A stretch of DNA of 64,000 bases from Chloroflexota bacterium (GCA_016219275.1 JACRBM010000052.1:1-64000); one strand, 5' to 3'; numbered from the stretch's first letter, positions 52,763-61,912 are shown. A program made the numbers and translations. The notes: generated by a model not told the origin, from the sequence alone.

Positions 52763-53839
52763 CTACTCTTTTTTTGGCGACGCTGCAAACTTCTGGTTCA
52801 ATAGGACGATTAGTTTTCTTCCTTTATCGCCATCTATGCTCACCGATGTACTTATCGGATGATAAATTCCAAAATCCTTGCGTAGAATTTCTGGACGAAT
52901 CCCTTGGTCCAAATGTGGTGCAACGGCTTTCCAAGCAATTTGGAGTCTGTGCAAGTGGGTACCCTTCAACCGATCATCCGGATCGCCGGCAGTCAAAAGA
53001 TGGTAGGTGTTAGGGTTTTCAACCTTGCCCCATCCAACCGCACCTTTACCCTTAGCGTAAGCTATAATCACATCACCCGCAACATAACTTTTCAGGATTT
53101 GCTCTCCCTCATCGCCGGCTTGATTGCTAAAACCCGTGCTAATCTGCCTTTTCCTGACCAACCATGCCCACCAATCATCTTGGGCAAAGCCAATATTATG
53201 CCAGAAATAACCTGGTTCACGTGCTTGGCTCTGGAAAGTCAGAGGGTATGCAAGTTCCGAAGAATGGTCAAACGCCACAGAGAAACTCAAGAAAAATTCG
53301 TTGTTGATTTCAAAAGGCGTGTACTCGATACAACGAAACGCGATACCACTTTTTGAGAGCCATTCACCCATTGAGAAAAGTGAACGGTCAAAGCTACGAG
53401 CCATTAGAATGACACGGCTATGACGGTTGATATTTTCTATCGGAATATTGCCGCCAAGAAATCTTCGAATATTTTCTTCCAATGATTGGTTTTTTTTCGC
53501 AAAGCGTGCAATGAAATTCTGTCCTTGATACGACGAGAAATCAGACAAATATTGAAGTGCCTGAGTTTCCACTCCGAGTGTCCCAACATCGCGCTTGATC
53601 TCTACTATGACGGCATTGCCAGCACGGTCTAGAGCCAAAATATCGGACCTCTTCTTCTCCCGTGTTTTGACTTGGTTACTGACCAAAAGTAACTCTTCCC
53701 CAAAAACAGAGGGCTCCAAAATAAGTTGATCTGAATCCTTCTGAGGAAGTAGGTATTTCTCTAATTCGAGTTCTTTTGGTATCCAACTCGATCTAAAGGA
53801 TTCGAGATTTTGCGTTTCCTTATTGAGTTTGAATATCAT
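52763..53839 (-). CDS. NucS/RecB-like nuclease with a possible EVE/PUA-like domain
   Basis: 358 aa. The N-terminal half has a PD-(D/E)xK core of the DUF91/NucS type: SDILALDRAGNAVIVEIKRD (Asp, Glu, Lys near 75-92) and ETQALQYLSDFSSYQG. The C-terminal half (DVIIAYAKGKGAVGWGKVEN, then HRLQIAWKAVAP) has an EVE/PUA-like look. Such fusions can sense modified bases, but this is inference. The gene is more AT-rich than its neighbours and sits between murD and mraY in the same direction. Start ATG 53839; an in-frame start at 53860 is also possible. Confidence 0.68.
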   Translation of the reverse strand: MIFKLNKETQNLESFRSSWIPKELELEKYLLPQKDSDQLILEPSVFGEELLLVSNQVKTREKKRSDILALDRAGNAVIVEIKRDVGTLGVETQALQYLSDFSSYQGQNFIARFAKKNQSLEENIRRFLGGNIPIENINRHSRVILMARSFDRSLFSMGEWLSKSGIAFRCIEYTPFEINNEFFLSFSVAFDHSSELAYPLTFQSQAREPGYFWHNIGFAQDDWWAWLVRKRQISTGFSNQAGDEGEQILKSYVAGDVIIAYAKGKGAVGWGKVENPNTYHLLTAGDPDDRLKGTHLHRLQIAWKAVAPHLDQGIRPEILRKDFGIYHPISTSVSIDGDKGRKLIVLLNQKFAASPKKE

Positions 53840-53869
53840 AATAATTTGCCCTGTGAACAATCGCGATCC

Positions 53870-54010
53870 TCACCTCACCATCAAATACCCAACTGCAATC
53901 AACAACCCGACCGTCGCAACGCGTGAAAAATTTACCGGACGAATCACTGTGCCGAACAAACCGAAATGGTCAATGAGGATTCCCATTTTCAACTGCCCGA
54001 TGATGCTGAG
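53870..54010 (-). pseudogene. C-terminal fragment of a YdcZ/DUF606-type transporter
   Basis: Minus-strand reading gives SIIGQLKMGILIDHFGLFGT, then RPVNFSRVATVGLLIAVGYL, matching the end of small DMT-like YdcZ/DUF606 proteins (SLLIDHFGLFG-type helix). The rest is absent. It lies between the nuclease and mraY genes. Confidence 0.55.
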
Positions 54011-54053
54011 CACATTTAGATCATTCGCGGTTGTGTCCTCCTTGATGCGCCAC

Positions 54054-54095
54054 AACTATCGCACTATCGCACTACCCCACTATCGCACTACCCCA
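54054..54095. repeat. CACTATCGCACTACCC direct repeats
   Basis: ACTATCGCACTATCGCACTACCCCACTATCGCACTACCCCACTA in tandem just past the mraY end. Confidence 0.65.
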
Positions 54096-55079
54096 CTACA
54101 GCAACGCCAACGCAATCCCCAGCATTCCCGCGAGCAACGCCGCGAGCCAGAACCGTTGCACGACCTGGGTCTCGGACCAACCCAGCAACTCGAAATGCAA
54201 ATGCAGCGGCGCCATTTTGAAAAAACGTTTGCCGTGCGTCCACTTGAAGTACGAAACCTGGATCATCACCGACAATGCTTCCGCGACAAACACCAGACCG
54301 ATGAGCGGCAACAGCACCCACTGCCCAGTCATCAGCGCGACGACCGCAATCGTCGCACCGAGCGCCAGCGCGCCCATATCGCCCATAATCAGCTCGGCGG
54401 GATGAGCATTGTACCACAAAAACGCGAGCAATGCGCCGACGACCGTAAAGCAGAACACGACGAGGTACACCTGTCCCTGCAAAAACGCGACGACGCCGTA
54501 ACATACAAACGCAATCGCGCTTGTCCACCCGGCGAGACTATCGAGACCATCGGTGAGATTCACCGCGTTCGAAAAACCGACGATGAAGAACATTGCAATC
54601 GGAACGTAGAACAGTCCGATGTCAATTTTTTCCGGGATGCCGGGAATCGCGATGCTTCGCAGATCGAGCACGAAATGCAACGCGAGCGCGACGACGAACG
54701 CGAATCCGACTTGCCACGCAAACTTGACGCGCCCGCGCATCCCATCGCCTTGGCGCTTGCCGCGAATTCCTTCGAGATCATCAATCGCGCCGAGAATGCC
54801 AAACAGCACCATTGTCGTCATCGGCACGAGTATCGAACGCCCGATGAACGTGTTGCCCAATAAATTCGCGATGTTTAGCGCGCCGGTAATCAGCACCACG
54901 GGAACGAGCACCATAATCCCGCCCATCGTCGGTGTGCCGGTTTTCACTTGATGCTTGGTCGGCTCGTCAATTCGAATCTGCTTGCCGAGTTTGTACGCCT
55001 TGAGCGCCCGAATCAGCGGACCACCCCACACGACGGCGATGAAAAACGAAATGGTGCCGAGAGTCAATGCCCATGCCAT
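54096..55079 (-). CDS. mraY: Phospho-MurNAc-pentapeptide translocase
   Basis: 327-aa, 10-helix enzyme that makes lipid I. KTGTPTMGGIMVLVP, then GAIDDLEGIRGKRQGDGMRG (the Asp pair), FSNAVNLTDGLDSLAG, and QVSYFKWTHGKRFFKMAPLHLHFELLG (HHH motif region). It starts in the murF stop (1-nt overlap). Confidence 0.96.
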   Translation of the reverse strand: MAWALTLGTISFFIAVVWGGPLIRALKAYKLGKQIRIDEPTKHQVKTGTPTMGGIMVLVPVVLITGALNIANLLGNTFIGRSILVPMTTMVLFGILGAIDDLEGIRGKRQGDGMRGRVKFAWQVGFAFVVALALHFVLDLRSIAIPGIPEKIDIGLFYVPIAMFFIVGFSNAVNLTDGLDSLAGWTSAIAFVCYGVVAFLQGQVYLVVFCFTVVGALLAFLWYNAHPAELIMGDMGALALGATIAVVALMTGQWVLLPLIGLVFVAEALSVMIQVSYFKWTHGKRFFKMAPLHLHFELLGWSETQVVQRFWLAALLAGMLGIALALL

Positions 55080-56542
55080 CAGTGTTTTCCCGCGTACCCA
55101 TTTTCCGGTTTCGCCAGCGCCGCGACAATCGCTTCCATCGCCGCGCCGCGCGAACCTTTAATCAAAATCAGATCGCCTTCGCGCGCGACCTGGCGCACGA
55201 GTTGAATCGCGTGCGCGTTATCGTCCGCAAAGAACACGCGATCGGACGACATGCCGGATTCGCGCGCCGCTTCGCCAATCCACTTGCCGCGTGCGCCGAC
55301 CGCAATCAACACATCCACGATTTGCGCCGCGCGTCCGCCAACAATTTCGTGACCGCGCTTTTCCATTTCGCCGAGTTCGAGCATATCGCCGAGCACCGCG
55401 ATTTTGCGTCCGCTCAACTCGGCGAGCAGGTTCAATGCGGCAAGCGACGACGCCGGACTTGCGTTGTACGAATCGTCGAGCAGTGTCGTACCGTTTTCGC
55501 CCGGCACCGCGATCAAACGCAACTGCGCCGCGACATCGCCCAGCCCGCGCACGATGTCATCCCAGGACATTTCTTCCGCGATGCCAACGCACGCCGCCGC
55601 GAGCGCGGTGTGAACGCTGTGCCGACCCAGGAGCGGCACGCGCACATGCAAAACCTCGTCGCGGTGATGCAACGCGAACGCGATGCCTTCTAGTCCCTGG
55701 CTTTCAATCTCGTCCGCCCACACATCGCAACGCGGATTCAAACCATAACAGATCACGCGCGCACGTGTGTGTTCGCGCATCGCGATAACGCGTTCGTCAT
55801 CGCCGTTCAAAATCGCGACGCCATTTTCCGGCAACGCCTCAACCAGTTCGGCTTTCGCGCGCGCGATGTTTTCGAGACTGCCCAGGCGTTCGAGGTGCGA
55901 CGGACCGACGTTCGTCACGACGCCAATGCGCGGCTGTGCAATCGCGCACAACTCGCGAATCTCGCCAATCGCGTACATCCCCATTTCGAGCACCGCGCGT
56001 GTGTACGATTCGTCGAACTGCAACAAGGTCAACGGCAAACCGATTTCGTTATTCAGATTGCCTTCGCTCTTGAGTGTCTGGAAACGTTGCCGCAACACCG
56101 CGGCGATCAATTCCTTGGTCGAACTTTTGCCGACACTTCCCGTCACGCCGACGACCTGGCATTGCGCGAACTGCTTGCGCCAAAACGCGGCGAGCTGTTG
56201 CAGCGCGCCCAAACTCGACGGCGCAATGAAAACGGCGGGGACGAGGGGCGTGGGGCTAGGTTGCAACCCGGCAGCACCGATTTGATTGAGATCATACAAG
56301 TGCACACTCGGACCTAGCCCCAGCCCCGCGGCGCGCGCTTCGGCGAACACCGCCGCCGCGCCGCGCGCCAACGCATCACCGATGAAATCGTGACCGTCGC
56401 GCGTTTCACCTTTGAGCGCGACAAACAACGAACCAGCCCGCGCCTGCCGCGAATCCACGACCACGTGCGGAATCGCGATTCGCTGCGCGCCCTCTGGTCG
56501 CATGTTCAACAATGCCTGGAAAATATCGGCAAGTGTTAGCAC
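55079..56542 (-). CDS. murF: UDP-MurNAc-tripeptide D-alanyl-D-alanine ligase
   Basis: 487-aa Mur ligase. VVDSRQARAGSLFVALKGE, VGVTGSVGKSSTKELIAAVL (P-loop), LLDDSYNASPASSLAALNLL. Near residue 75-98 the protein has an extra GPSVHLYDLNQIGAAGLQPS stretch, encoded by a palindromic element (56252-56321). The predicted start is GTG at 56542 behind CACTGTT direct repeats. Confidence 0.93.
   Translation of the reverse strand: MLTLADIFQALLNMRPEGAQRIAIPHVVVDSRQARAGSLFVALKGETRDGHDFIGDALARGAAAVFAEARAAGLGLGPSVHLYDLNQIGAAGLQPSPTPLVPAVFIAPSSLGALQQLAAFWRKQFAQCQVVGVTGSVGKSSTKELIAAVLRQRFQTLKSEGNLNNEIGLPLTLLQFDESYTRAVLEMGMYAIGEIRELCAIAQPRIGVVTNVGPSHLERLGSLENIARAKAELVEALPENGVAILNGDDERVIAMREHTRARVICYGLNPRCDVWADEIESQGLEGIAFALHHRDEVLHVRVPLLGRHSVHTALAAACVGIAEEMSWDDIVRGLGDVAAQLRLIAVPGENGTTLLDDSYNASPASSLAALNLLAELSGRKIAVLGDMLELGEMEKRGHEIVGGRAAQIVDVLIAVGARGKWIGEAARESGMSSDRVFFADDNAHAIQLVRQVAREGDLILIKGSRGAAMEAIVAALAKPENGYAGKH
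56252..56321. repeat. GGGGCTAGGT palindromic element in frame in murF
   Basis: Arms GGGGCTAGGT (56252-56261) and ACCTAGCCCC (56312-56321), about 70 bp overall. It adds about 23 residues in the N-terminal domain, between AEARAAGLGL and VFIAPSSLGALQQL, which would normally lie close together. Confidence 0.6.
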
Positions 56543-56566
56543 TGTTCACTGTTCACTGTTGCCTAA

Positions 56567-58297
56567 CTATTTGCCCAACCGCACCGCGTCCGGCGGCAGA
56601 CCCACCAACGCGACCAACTGCTTGGCTACTTCGGCGAACACCGGCGACGCAACTTGCGAACCCCATTCGGAGGTTTGCGGGCGATCCAGCTTCACGAGAA
56701 TCACAAACCTGGGATCATCTGCCGGCAAGTAACCTGCGAACGACGCGACCGTCCCGGTTTTTTCGTACCCGCCGATGCCGGAAATTTGCGACGTCCCCGT
56801 TTTCCCCGCGACGCGATACCCCGGCACAAGCGCCTTGTTCGACGATTCCGCGAGAATCGAGTCCGCGAGAATGCGCGTGACGATCTGCGCAGTCTCCGGG
56901 CGAATCACCTGGCGCACCGATTGCGATTGAACCACGTTGCGGCGACCGGACGATTCGCGCGCTTCTTTGACGATGTACGGGCGCATCAATTTGCCTTGAT
57001 TCGCCACCGCCGCCATCGCGCGCGCCATTTGCAGCGGCGTCGCCGAAATTCCTTGCCCGAACGCATTCGTCGCGAGTTCGACATCGCGCCAGATGCCGTC
57101 GCCCGGCGATTTGACATCGCCCGCCAGTTCGGGCATCAGTTCGATGCGCGTGATCGAGCCAAAACCAAAATCGCGGACGTATTGATAAAAGCGTTCCGCA
57201 CCCATCCCGACGCTCATCTTGACCGCTTCGACGTTGAGCGAGTGGCGCATCACGTCCGTCAAGGTTACGCGACCGTACGCCTTCTTGTCGTGATTCTCGA
57301 TGTGCGCGCCGCCGAAATCAATATAACCGATATCCTCAAAGACCGTCGCCGGCGTCACCGTGCGCGCATCCAACGCCGCGGCGAGCGTGATGACCTTGAA
57401 CACCGACCCAGGTTCGTACAACGCGCTCACCGTGGTGTTCTTGTATCGGTCTTGATTCGCCGGTTCATAGTACGCGTTCAGATCGGCGGAGGGCAACACG
57501 GCGAGCGCGAGCACCGCGCCGGTCTTGGGGTCGAGCACGATGATCGAACCGCTCGCCGCGCGCGTCGCACGCAGCGCGTTCGCCAGTTCCATTTCGACGA
57601 TGCGCTGCATCGTCGCGTCAATCGTCAAGGTAATATCCGCGCCATCTTCTGCCGCGATGTTCGCCGGCACGTCGAACGGAATCACATCGCGCATCGCATC
57701 GCCGACCGCGTTCAACTTGCCCGGCTTGCCGGTCAGTTCCTTGTGCAAGGATGCTTCAACGCCGGACGAGGGCTTGCGCTCGACGTTCACAAACCCAACG
57801 ACCGGTCCCGCCAGCGCGCCGGCTGGATAATAGCGCGTGAGGCGCGTCTCGATTTCCAGATTCGTCAGTTTGTATTTTTCTTTGAGCGCGATGATCGCTT
57901 CGCCCACCGGCGCGGTCACGTCGCGCGCGAGCCAGTCCGGTTTATCGGACTGGAGTTTGCCCACCACCGTGCCGATCGGTTGACCGAGCACCGCCGCCAA
58001 CTCGCCCGCGATTTTGATTTGATCTTGCGGGTCGCGCGTCATTTTGTACGTCACGCGAACCGAATACAAGTACCGATCCGCCGCGAGCAACAATCCATCG
58101 CTCGTGCGAATACTACCGCGATGCGGCGGAATTTCTGTATTGATCGTTTGTTGTTTGATCGCAAGCGCGTTCAGTTTATCCCATTCGATGATCTGCCAAT
58201 AGAATAAACGCCCGGCGAGGATGACCCCCACCGCGGCGAGAACGTAAAGCGCCAAGCGCATGCGCGCTGGTGCGCGGGGCAACGTTTGTGCGGACAT
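56567..58297 (-). CDS. ftsI: Penicillin-binding protein, FtsI-like transpeptidase
   Basis: 576 aa. N-terminal membrane helix (about 14-32), a dimerisation domain with PHRGSIRTSDG, and the transpeptidase domain: the nucleophile in YEPGSVFKVIT (SxxK), SLN in MRHSLNVEAV, and KTG in VAGKTGTSQISG. No PASTA domain is seen. First PBP of the cluster and likely septal. Confidence 0.93.
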   Translation of the reverse strand: MSAQTLPRAPARMRLALYVLAAVGVILAGRLFYWQIIEWDKLNALAIKQQTINTEIPPHRGSIRTSDGLLLAADRYLYSVRVTYKMTRDPQDQIKIAGELAAVLGQPIGTVVGKLQSDKPDWLARDVTAPVGEAIIALKEKYKLTNLEIETRLTRYYPAGALAGPVVGFVNVERKPSSGVEASLHKELTGKPGKLNAVGDAMRDVIPFDVPANIAAEDGADITLTIDATMQRIVEMELANALRATRAASGSIIVLDPKTGAVLALAVLPSADLNAYYEPANQDRYKNTTVSALYEPGSVFKVITLAAALDARTVTPATVFEDIGYIDFGGAHIENHDKKAYGRVTLTDVMRHSLNVEAVKMSVGMGAERFYQYVRDFGFGSITRIELMPELAGDVKSPGDGIWRDVELATNAFGQGISATPLQMARAMAAVANQGKLMRPYIVKEARESSGRRNVVQSQSVRQVIRPETAQIVTRILADSILAESSNKALVPGYRVAGKTGTSQISGIGGYEKTGTVASFAGYLPADDPRFVILVKLDRPQTSEWGSQVASPVFAEVAKQLVALVGLPPDAVRLGK

Positions 58298-58304
58298 CCA
58301 AACC

Positions 58305-58757
58305 TCACGGACCGGTTAAAGTCGGTGGACGCGGCGACAAGCCCAGGTTGACGCGCACCGCTTCCAACCAGGTAGTCGAGCGCGCAACCGGCAAGGTCTG
58401 CCAACTCGTCAACGGTTGCGGATTCTCGGTCGGAAAATCCTTGATGACCATGTACTGAACCTGGGACGGCAGCGTCGGACGCAAGCCCAACGCCCGCGCG
58501 CGTTCCGCAATGCGCGCTGGCGCGGTCAACGCGGCGATGTCAATTTCCAATTGCATATTTTCGCGCTTGATGCGCTCGGTCTCTTGTTGAATTTCGTACG
58601 CGCGTTGCCCGGTCAAGGTCGTCTGACTCGCCTGTCGCACGTACATCACCCAAAAGAACGCAAGCACAATCGCGCCGATCATCGCCAGGCGCGCGCTGGT
58701 CAAACCAAATGGATTCGGATTCGTTTGTTCGTCGTGCCGTTGAATCGGTTCAGGCAT
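58305..58757 (-). CDS. ftsL: FtsL-like division protein
   Basis: 150-aa bitopic protein: helix at about 25-45, then a coiled-coil region (AYEIQQETERIKRENMQLEI) and IAERARALGLRPTLPSQVQY. The position between rsmH and ftsI and the topology fit FtsL; the sequence is poorly conserved. The ATG 58757 chosen; upstream is repeat-derived. Confidence 0.8.
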   Translation of the reverse strand: MPEPIQRHDEQTNPNPFGLTSARLAMIGAIVLAFFWVMYVRQASQTTLTGQRAYEIQQETERIKRENMQLEIDIAALTAPARIAERARALGLRPTLPSQVQYMVIKDFPTENPQPLTSWQTLPVARSTTWLEAVRVNLGLSPRPPTLTGP

Positions 58758-58767
58758 ACAACTATTC

Positions 58768-58808
58768 CCCCTCCCCTGTTGCAAAGCAACGGGGGAGGGC
58801 TAGGGTGG
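58768..58808. repeat. CCCTCCCC...GGGGAGGG palindrome at the rsmH end
   Basis: CCCCCTCCCCTGTTGC / GCAACGGGGGAGGG, followed by CTAGGGTGGGGGT. The rsmH stop codon lies in this G-rich block. Confidence 0.6.
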
Positions 58809-59666
58809 GGGTCTTCGCTCCGCCACACGCAACTTGGCGCTGCGACTGCGCGGATTTGCGAGTTCTTCTTCGCGCGTCGCTTGCAACGGATGCTTGGTCA
58901 GCACATGCAGTTGCGCGCACGAGCGAAAATAGTTTTTAACGATGCGATCTTCGAGCGAATGGAACGCGATCAATGCGATGCGCCCGCCGACCGCGAGCAC
59001 ATCCACGATTTGCGGTAAAACATGTTCGAGCACTTGCAACTCACGATTCACCGCGATCCGCAACGCTTGGAACGTGCGCGTTGCCGGGTGAATGCCGCCG
59101 CGTCGCCCAATGGATTTTTCGATGACCGCCGCGAGTTGCGCCGCGGTCGTGATCGGTCGTGCGTACACAATCGCGCGGGCGATGCGCCGCGAAGCGTGCT
59201 CCTCGCCGTACTCGAAAATCAAATCGGCGAGTTCGGCTTCGTCGAGCGAGTTGACCAGGTCGGCGGCAGTCGTTTCGAGATCGGGATTGAAACGCATGTC
59301 GAGCGCGCCTTCGCTCGCGAACGAAAAACCGCGCGCCGCATCCGCCAACTGCATTGACGATAATCCAATATCGAGTACAATACCGTCCGCCGGAATAAAA
59401 TCGTGCGCCGCCGCGACCTCGCGCAAATGTTCAAAGTTCGAATGCACGAACATCACGCGTTCGCCAAAGCGCGCCAGGTTTTCTCGCGCGATAGACAACG
59501 CGGCAGGGTCAGCATCCAGACCGAGCAATCGCCCGTCCGGCGCTGACGCATCGAGGATGCCTGCCGCGTGTCCGCCCGCACCCAACGTCGCGTCAATGTA
59601 GCGACCGCCGGGATGCGGGGCGAGGTACTCGATGATGGGCTGGTAAAGTACAGGTACGTGCGCCAT
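58800..59666 (-). CDS. rsmH: 16S rRNA m4C1402 methyltransferase
   Basis: 288-aa SAM-dependent enzyme acting on the ribosomal P-site. HVPVLYQPIIEYLAPHPGGRYIDATLGAGGHA (starts), LGLDADPAALSIA (SAM), GIVLDIGLSSMQLADAARGF and FHSLEDRIVKNYFR. The ATG 59666 is used; the frame is open upstream without a ribosome site. Starts 6 nt after the mraZ stop. Confidence 0.95.
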   Translation of the reverse strand: MAHVPVLYQPIIEYLAPHPGGRYIDATLGAGGHAAGILDASAPDGRLLGLDADPAALSIARENLARFGERVMFVHSNFEHLREVAAAHDFIPADGIVLDIGLSSMQLADAARGFSFASEGALDMRFNPDLETTAADLVNSLDEAELADLIFEYGEEHASRRIARAIVYARPITTAAQLAAVIEKSIGRRGGIHPATRTFQALRIAVNRELQVLEHVLPQIVDVLAVGGRIALIAFHSLEDRIVKNYFRSCAQLHVLTKHPLQATREEELANPRSRSAKLRVAERRPPP

Positions 59667-59671
59667 CGCGA

Positions 59672-60118
59672 CTAGGACTGCGCCGCGCGGTGCATGATGT
59701 GCCCCATCCGCTCGGCGACGACCGCCGCATTCGATTCGACCGACAGATTGTTTTCGCGATACTTGGCGGGATTCCAAATCTCGATGCGACTCACGACACC
59801 GAGCACGACAACTTCACCGTTCAACTTCGCAAACTGACGCAGATTTTCCGGCAGCAAAATGCGCCCTTGCTTGTCCACTTCGATTTGTTCCGCCATCCCG
59901 GCAAGATAACGCGCCCACGCGCGAGCATCCGCAAACTCGATGCCCGCCTGATCAATCTCGGCGGCGATACTTTCAAACTTGGCTTGGGGGAAAACAAAGA
60001 GACACTCGTCCAACCCGCGCGTGACGACCACACCGGACGCGAGTTCAGCCCGCCATTTGGCAGGCAACGTCAAGCGACCTTTGTCGTCAATCGTGTGGTG
60101 ATTCAGACCTAAGAACAT
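59672..60118 (-). CDS. mraZ: MraZ transcriptional regulator of the dcw cluster
   Basis: 148 aa, two AbrB-like repeats. MFLGLNHHTIDDKGRLTLPAKWR and QIEVDKQGRILLPENLR are the DxxGRhhhP motifs. It binds TGGG-type direct repeats upstream of itself (60170-60219) and represses the operon. Confidence 0.95.
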   Translation of the reverse strand: MFLGLNHHTIDDKGRLTLPAKWRAELASGVVVTRGLDECLFVFPQAKFESIAAEIDQAGIEFADARAWARYLAGMAEQIEVDKQGRILLPENLRQFAKLNGEVVVLGVVSRIEIWNPAKYRENNLSVESNAAVVAERMGHIMHRAAQS

Positions 60119-60169
60119 ACGTTCGGTTTCCCACCGGGCGAACGAAACGCGTGTTCTAGAACTCTATGC

Positions 60170-60219
60170 GCCCCACTTCGCCCCATTTTTTCCCACTTTC
60201 GTGCCCGCATTATCCCACA
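60170..60219 (-). promoter_or_regulatory. MraZ operator repeats
   Basis: On the minus strand GTGGGG (60171-60176), ATGGGG (60181-60186) and GTGGGA (60191-60196) sit exactly 10 bp apart. GCGGGC (60203-60208) and GTGGGA (60213-60218) follow in a shifted phase. This is the pattern of MraZ binding sites. Confidence 0.8.
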
Positions 60220-60238
60220 CCATAACCACGATTGTCAA
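60209..60238 (-). promoter_or_regulatory. Promoter of the dcw operon
   Basis: On the minus strand TTGACA (60233-60238), 18 bp, GATAAT (60209-60214). One MraZ half-site (60213-60218) overlaps the -10 edge and four lie downstream, so bound MraZ would block RNA polymerase. Confidence 0.7.
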
Positions 60239-60321
60239 GGGGGGTGAGGAAAGTTTCGGCAAAGTTTAAGGTATTGTAAATTGAACGATAGTGAGTGATT
60301 TCGCGCTCCCAGGTGAACACA

Positions 60322-61017
60322 ATGAACCGAATTGCCCTACTCGCCCAGCTCCACACACTCGACCACGAACACGATGAGGCAACCGCGCGCGTCCGCGCGA
60401 TTGCCGCCGCGCTTGCCGGCGATCCGCTCGCCGCGACGCGCGCCGAACGCGACGCCACCCACAAAAAACTGGGGGAACTCGCCGCCGCGTTGCGCGATCG
60501 CGACCTGGAAGCGCAAACGCTCGACGCGAAAATCCGCGAGGTGGAGCAACGGCTCTACAGCGGACGCGTGACAATTCCCAAGGAACTCGACAGCATCGAA
60601 AAGGATTTGCAAATGCACCGGCGGCAACGTGGTGCGCTCGACGAAACGCGCTTGGAGTTGATGGACGCGGTCGAGCAAGCGCAAACGCGCGCAGACGAAA
60701 CCGCGCGCGCGTTCGCACAAGCCGAGCAAACGCGCGCGAACGAAGTTGAGCGGCTCACGCGCGAACGCGATACGCTGAATGCGCGCATCATCGTCGTGAG
60801 CACCTCGCGCGAACACACGCGCGCGTCGCTCGATGCGGACGCGTTGCGGCAGTACGATCAACTGCGGCGCGCCAAAGCCGGGCGCGCGGTCGCGCAACTT
60901 GTCCGCGATGCGTGCGGAATGTGCGGTGTCACCGTGCCGACTGGCTTGGCTTCGCGCGTGCGGTCGGGGAGCGAACTTGTTTTGTGTCCCAGTTGCGGGC
61001 GAATTTTGGCGATGTGA
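60322..61017 (+). CDS. C4 zinc-ribbon coiled-coil protein (DUF164/CdsZ-like)
   Basis: 231 aa. Long helical coiled-coil (about 5-170) with TIPKELDSIEKDLQMHRRQR, then a C-terminal zinc ribbon C-G-M-C-G ... L-C-P-S-C-G-R-I-L. Family members affect protein or division factor stability, but this one is unassigned. It is divergent from mraZ. The ATG 60322 has AGGTG upstream; an in-frame GTG lies at 60295. Confidence 0.85.
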   Translation: MNRIALLAQLHTLDHEHDEATARVRAIAAALAGDPLAATRAERDATHKKLGELAAALRDRDLEAQTLDAKIREVEQRLYSGRVTIPKELDSIEKDLQMHRRQRGALDETRLELMDAVEQAQTRADETARAFAQAEQTRANEVERLTRERDTLNARIIVVSTSREHTRASLDADALRQYDQLRRAKAGRAVAQLVRDACGMCGVTVPTGLASRVRSGSELVLCPSCGRILAM

Positions 61018-61252
61018 TGAAGACGACGGAGGACGGAGGACAAACGACGAGGAACCGGAGTCCAAGCACGTGGAAACGAAATTGCCGCGATTGGTTTCCC
61101 GCACCAAGGAGTGCGGGAAGCAAGGCAACGTGAGCATAAACACCCGTGATTCCCGCACTCGTGAGTTCGTGAAAGATAAGTTTGGCGACATTCCATTCCC
61201 ATTCGAGTTACATCACAGACAGCAGCTGCCAAAGATATAGAGTTGATTGAAT

Positions 61253-61912
61253 ATGCCAAGATTCTTTAGTGTACGTCATAATTTCTTTCACACAAGGGGA
61301 TTCCCCTGGATACGAAGTCTGATAGAAGGTTTTGGTCAAACTTCTTACTGCAAGATCGAAGGACGAACACTTCATTACGCGAGTGGCGACATAGTAGCCT
61401 TACTTGAGCGCGACAAAGGTTCAAGGTGGTCAGACGTGTTAGGATGTGGTGCATTCCCGTTTCTCATTGTTTCAGAAAAAACAATCGAGTGCTGGGAGAA
61501 AGATGGCGTTGGCACTTTTCCAATTCACAAAGTAAAAATTGCTAACCCATTGCCCAAGAAACTAATGGAAACAACTGCACCAAATTATTTTTGGATTGAT
61601 GGGATGGAACTCAGGGGAGCATTGATTGAGTTTGAAGCAAGTGGCTTTATGGGAGTGAAGTTTTGCCCAGAATGCGGCACGCGTACCGACAATATATCAG
61701 AAACGTTCAACCATCAGTATGCCCGAGGAGTAACATTCTCTTATGTGTTTCGAGAGAATACCTGGAACGGCTTAAATCTCTTCACCACCGATATTTCTCC
61801 CACAGCTTTTTTCTGCACGGATTTAGTTGTCGAGTGTGCACGAAAATATAAACTCACAAATTTTCGATTCATCCCAGTCGAAGAAGCAATACCTTCGCCA
61901 ATCAAAAACTGA
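61253..61912 (+). CDS. Hypothetical AT-rich protein
   Basis: 219 aa, not recognised. Features: VLGCGAFPFLIVSEKTIECW, a central FCPECGTRTDNI (possible Cys pair), and a C-terminal NFRFIPVEEAI. The AT-rich codon use differs from neighbours, and no clear ribosome site precedes the ATG. It could be an immunity- or defence-like protein, but no family motif is certain. Confidence 0.55.
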   Translation: MPRFFSVRHNFFHTRGFPWIRSLIEGFGQTSYCKIEGRTLHYASGDIVALLERDKGSRWSDVLGCGAFPFLIVSEKTIECWEKDGVGTFPIHKVKIANPLPKKLMETTAPNYFWIDGMELRGALIEFEASGFMGVKFCPECGTRTDNISETFNHQYARGVTFSYVFRENTWNGLNLFTTDISPTAFFCTDLVVECARKYKLTNFRFIPVEEAIPSPIKN

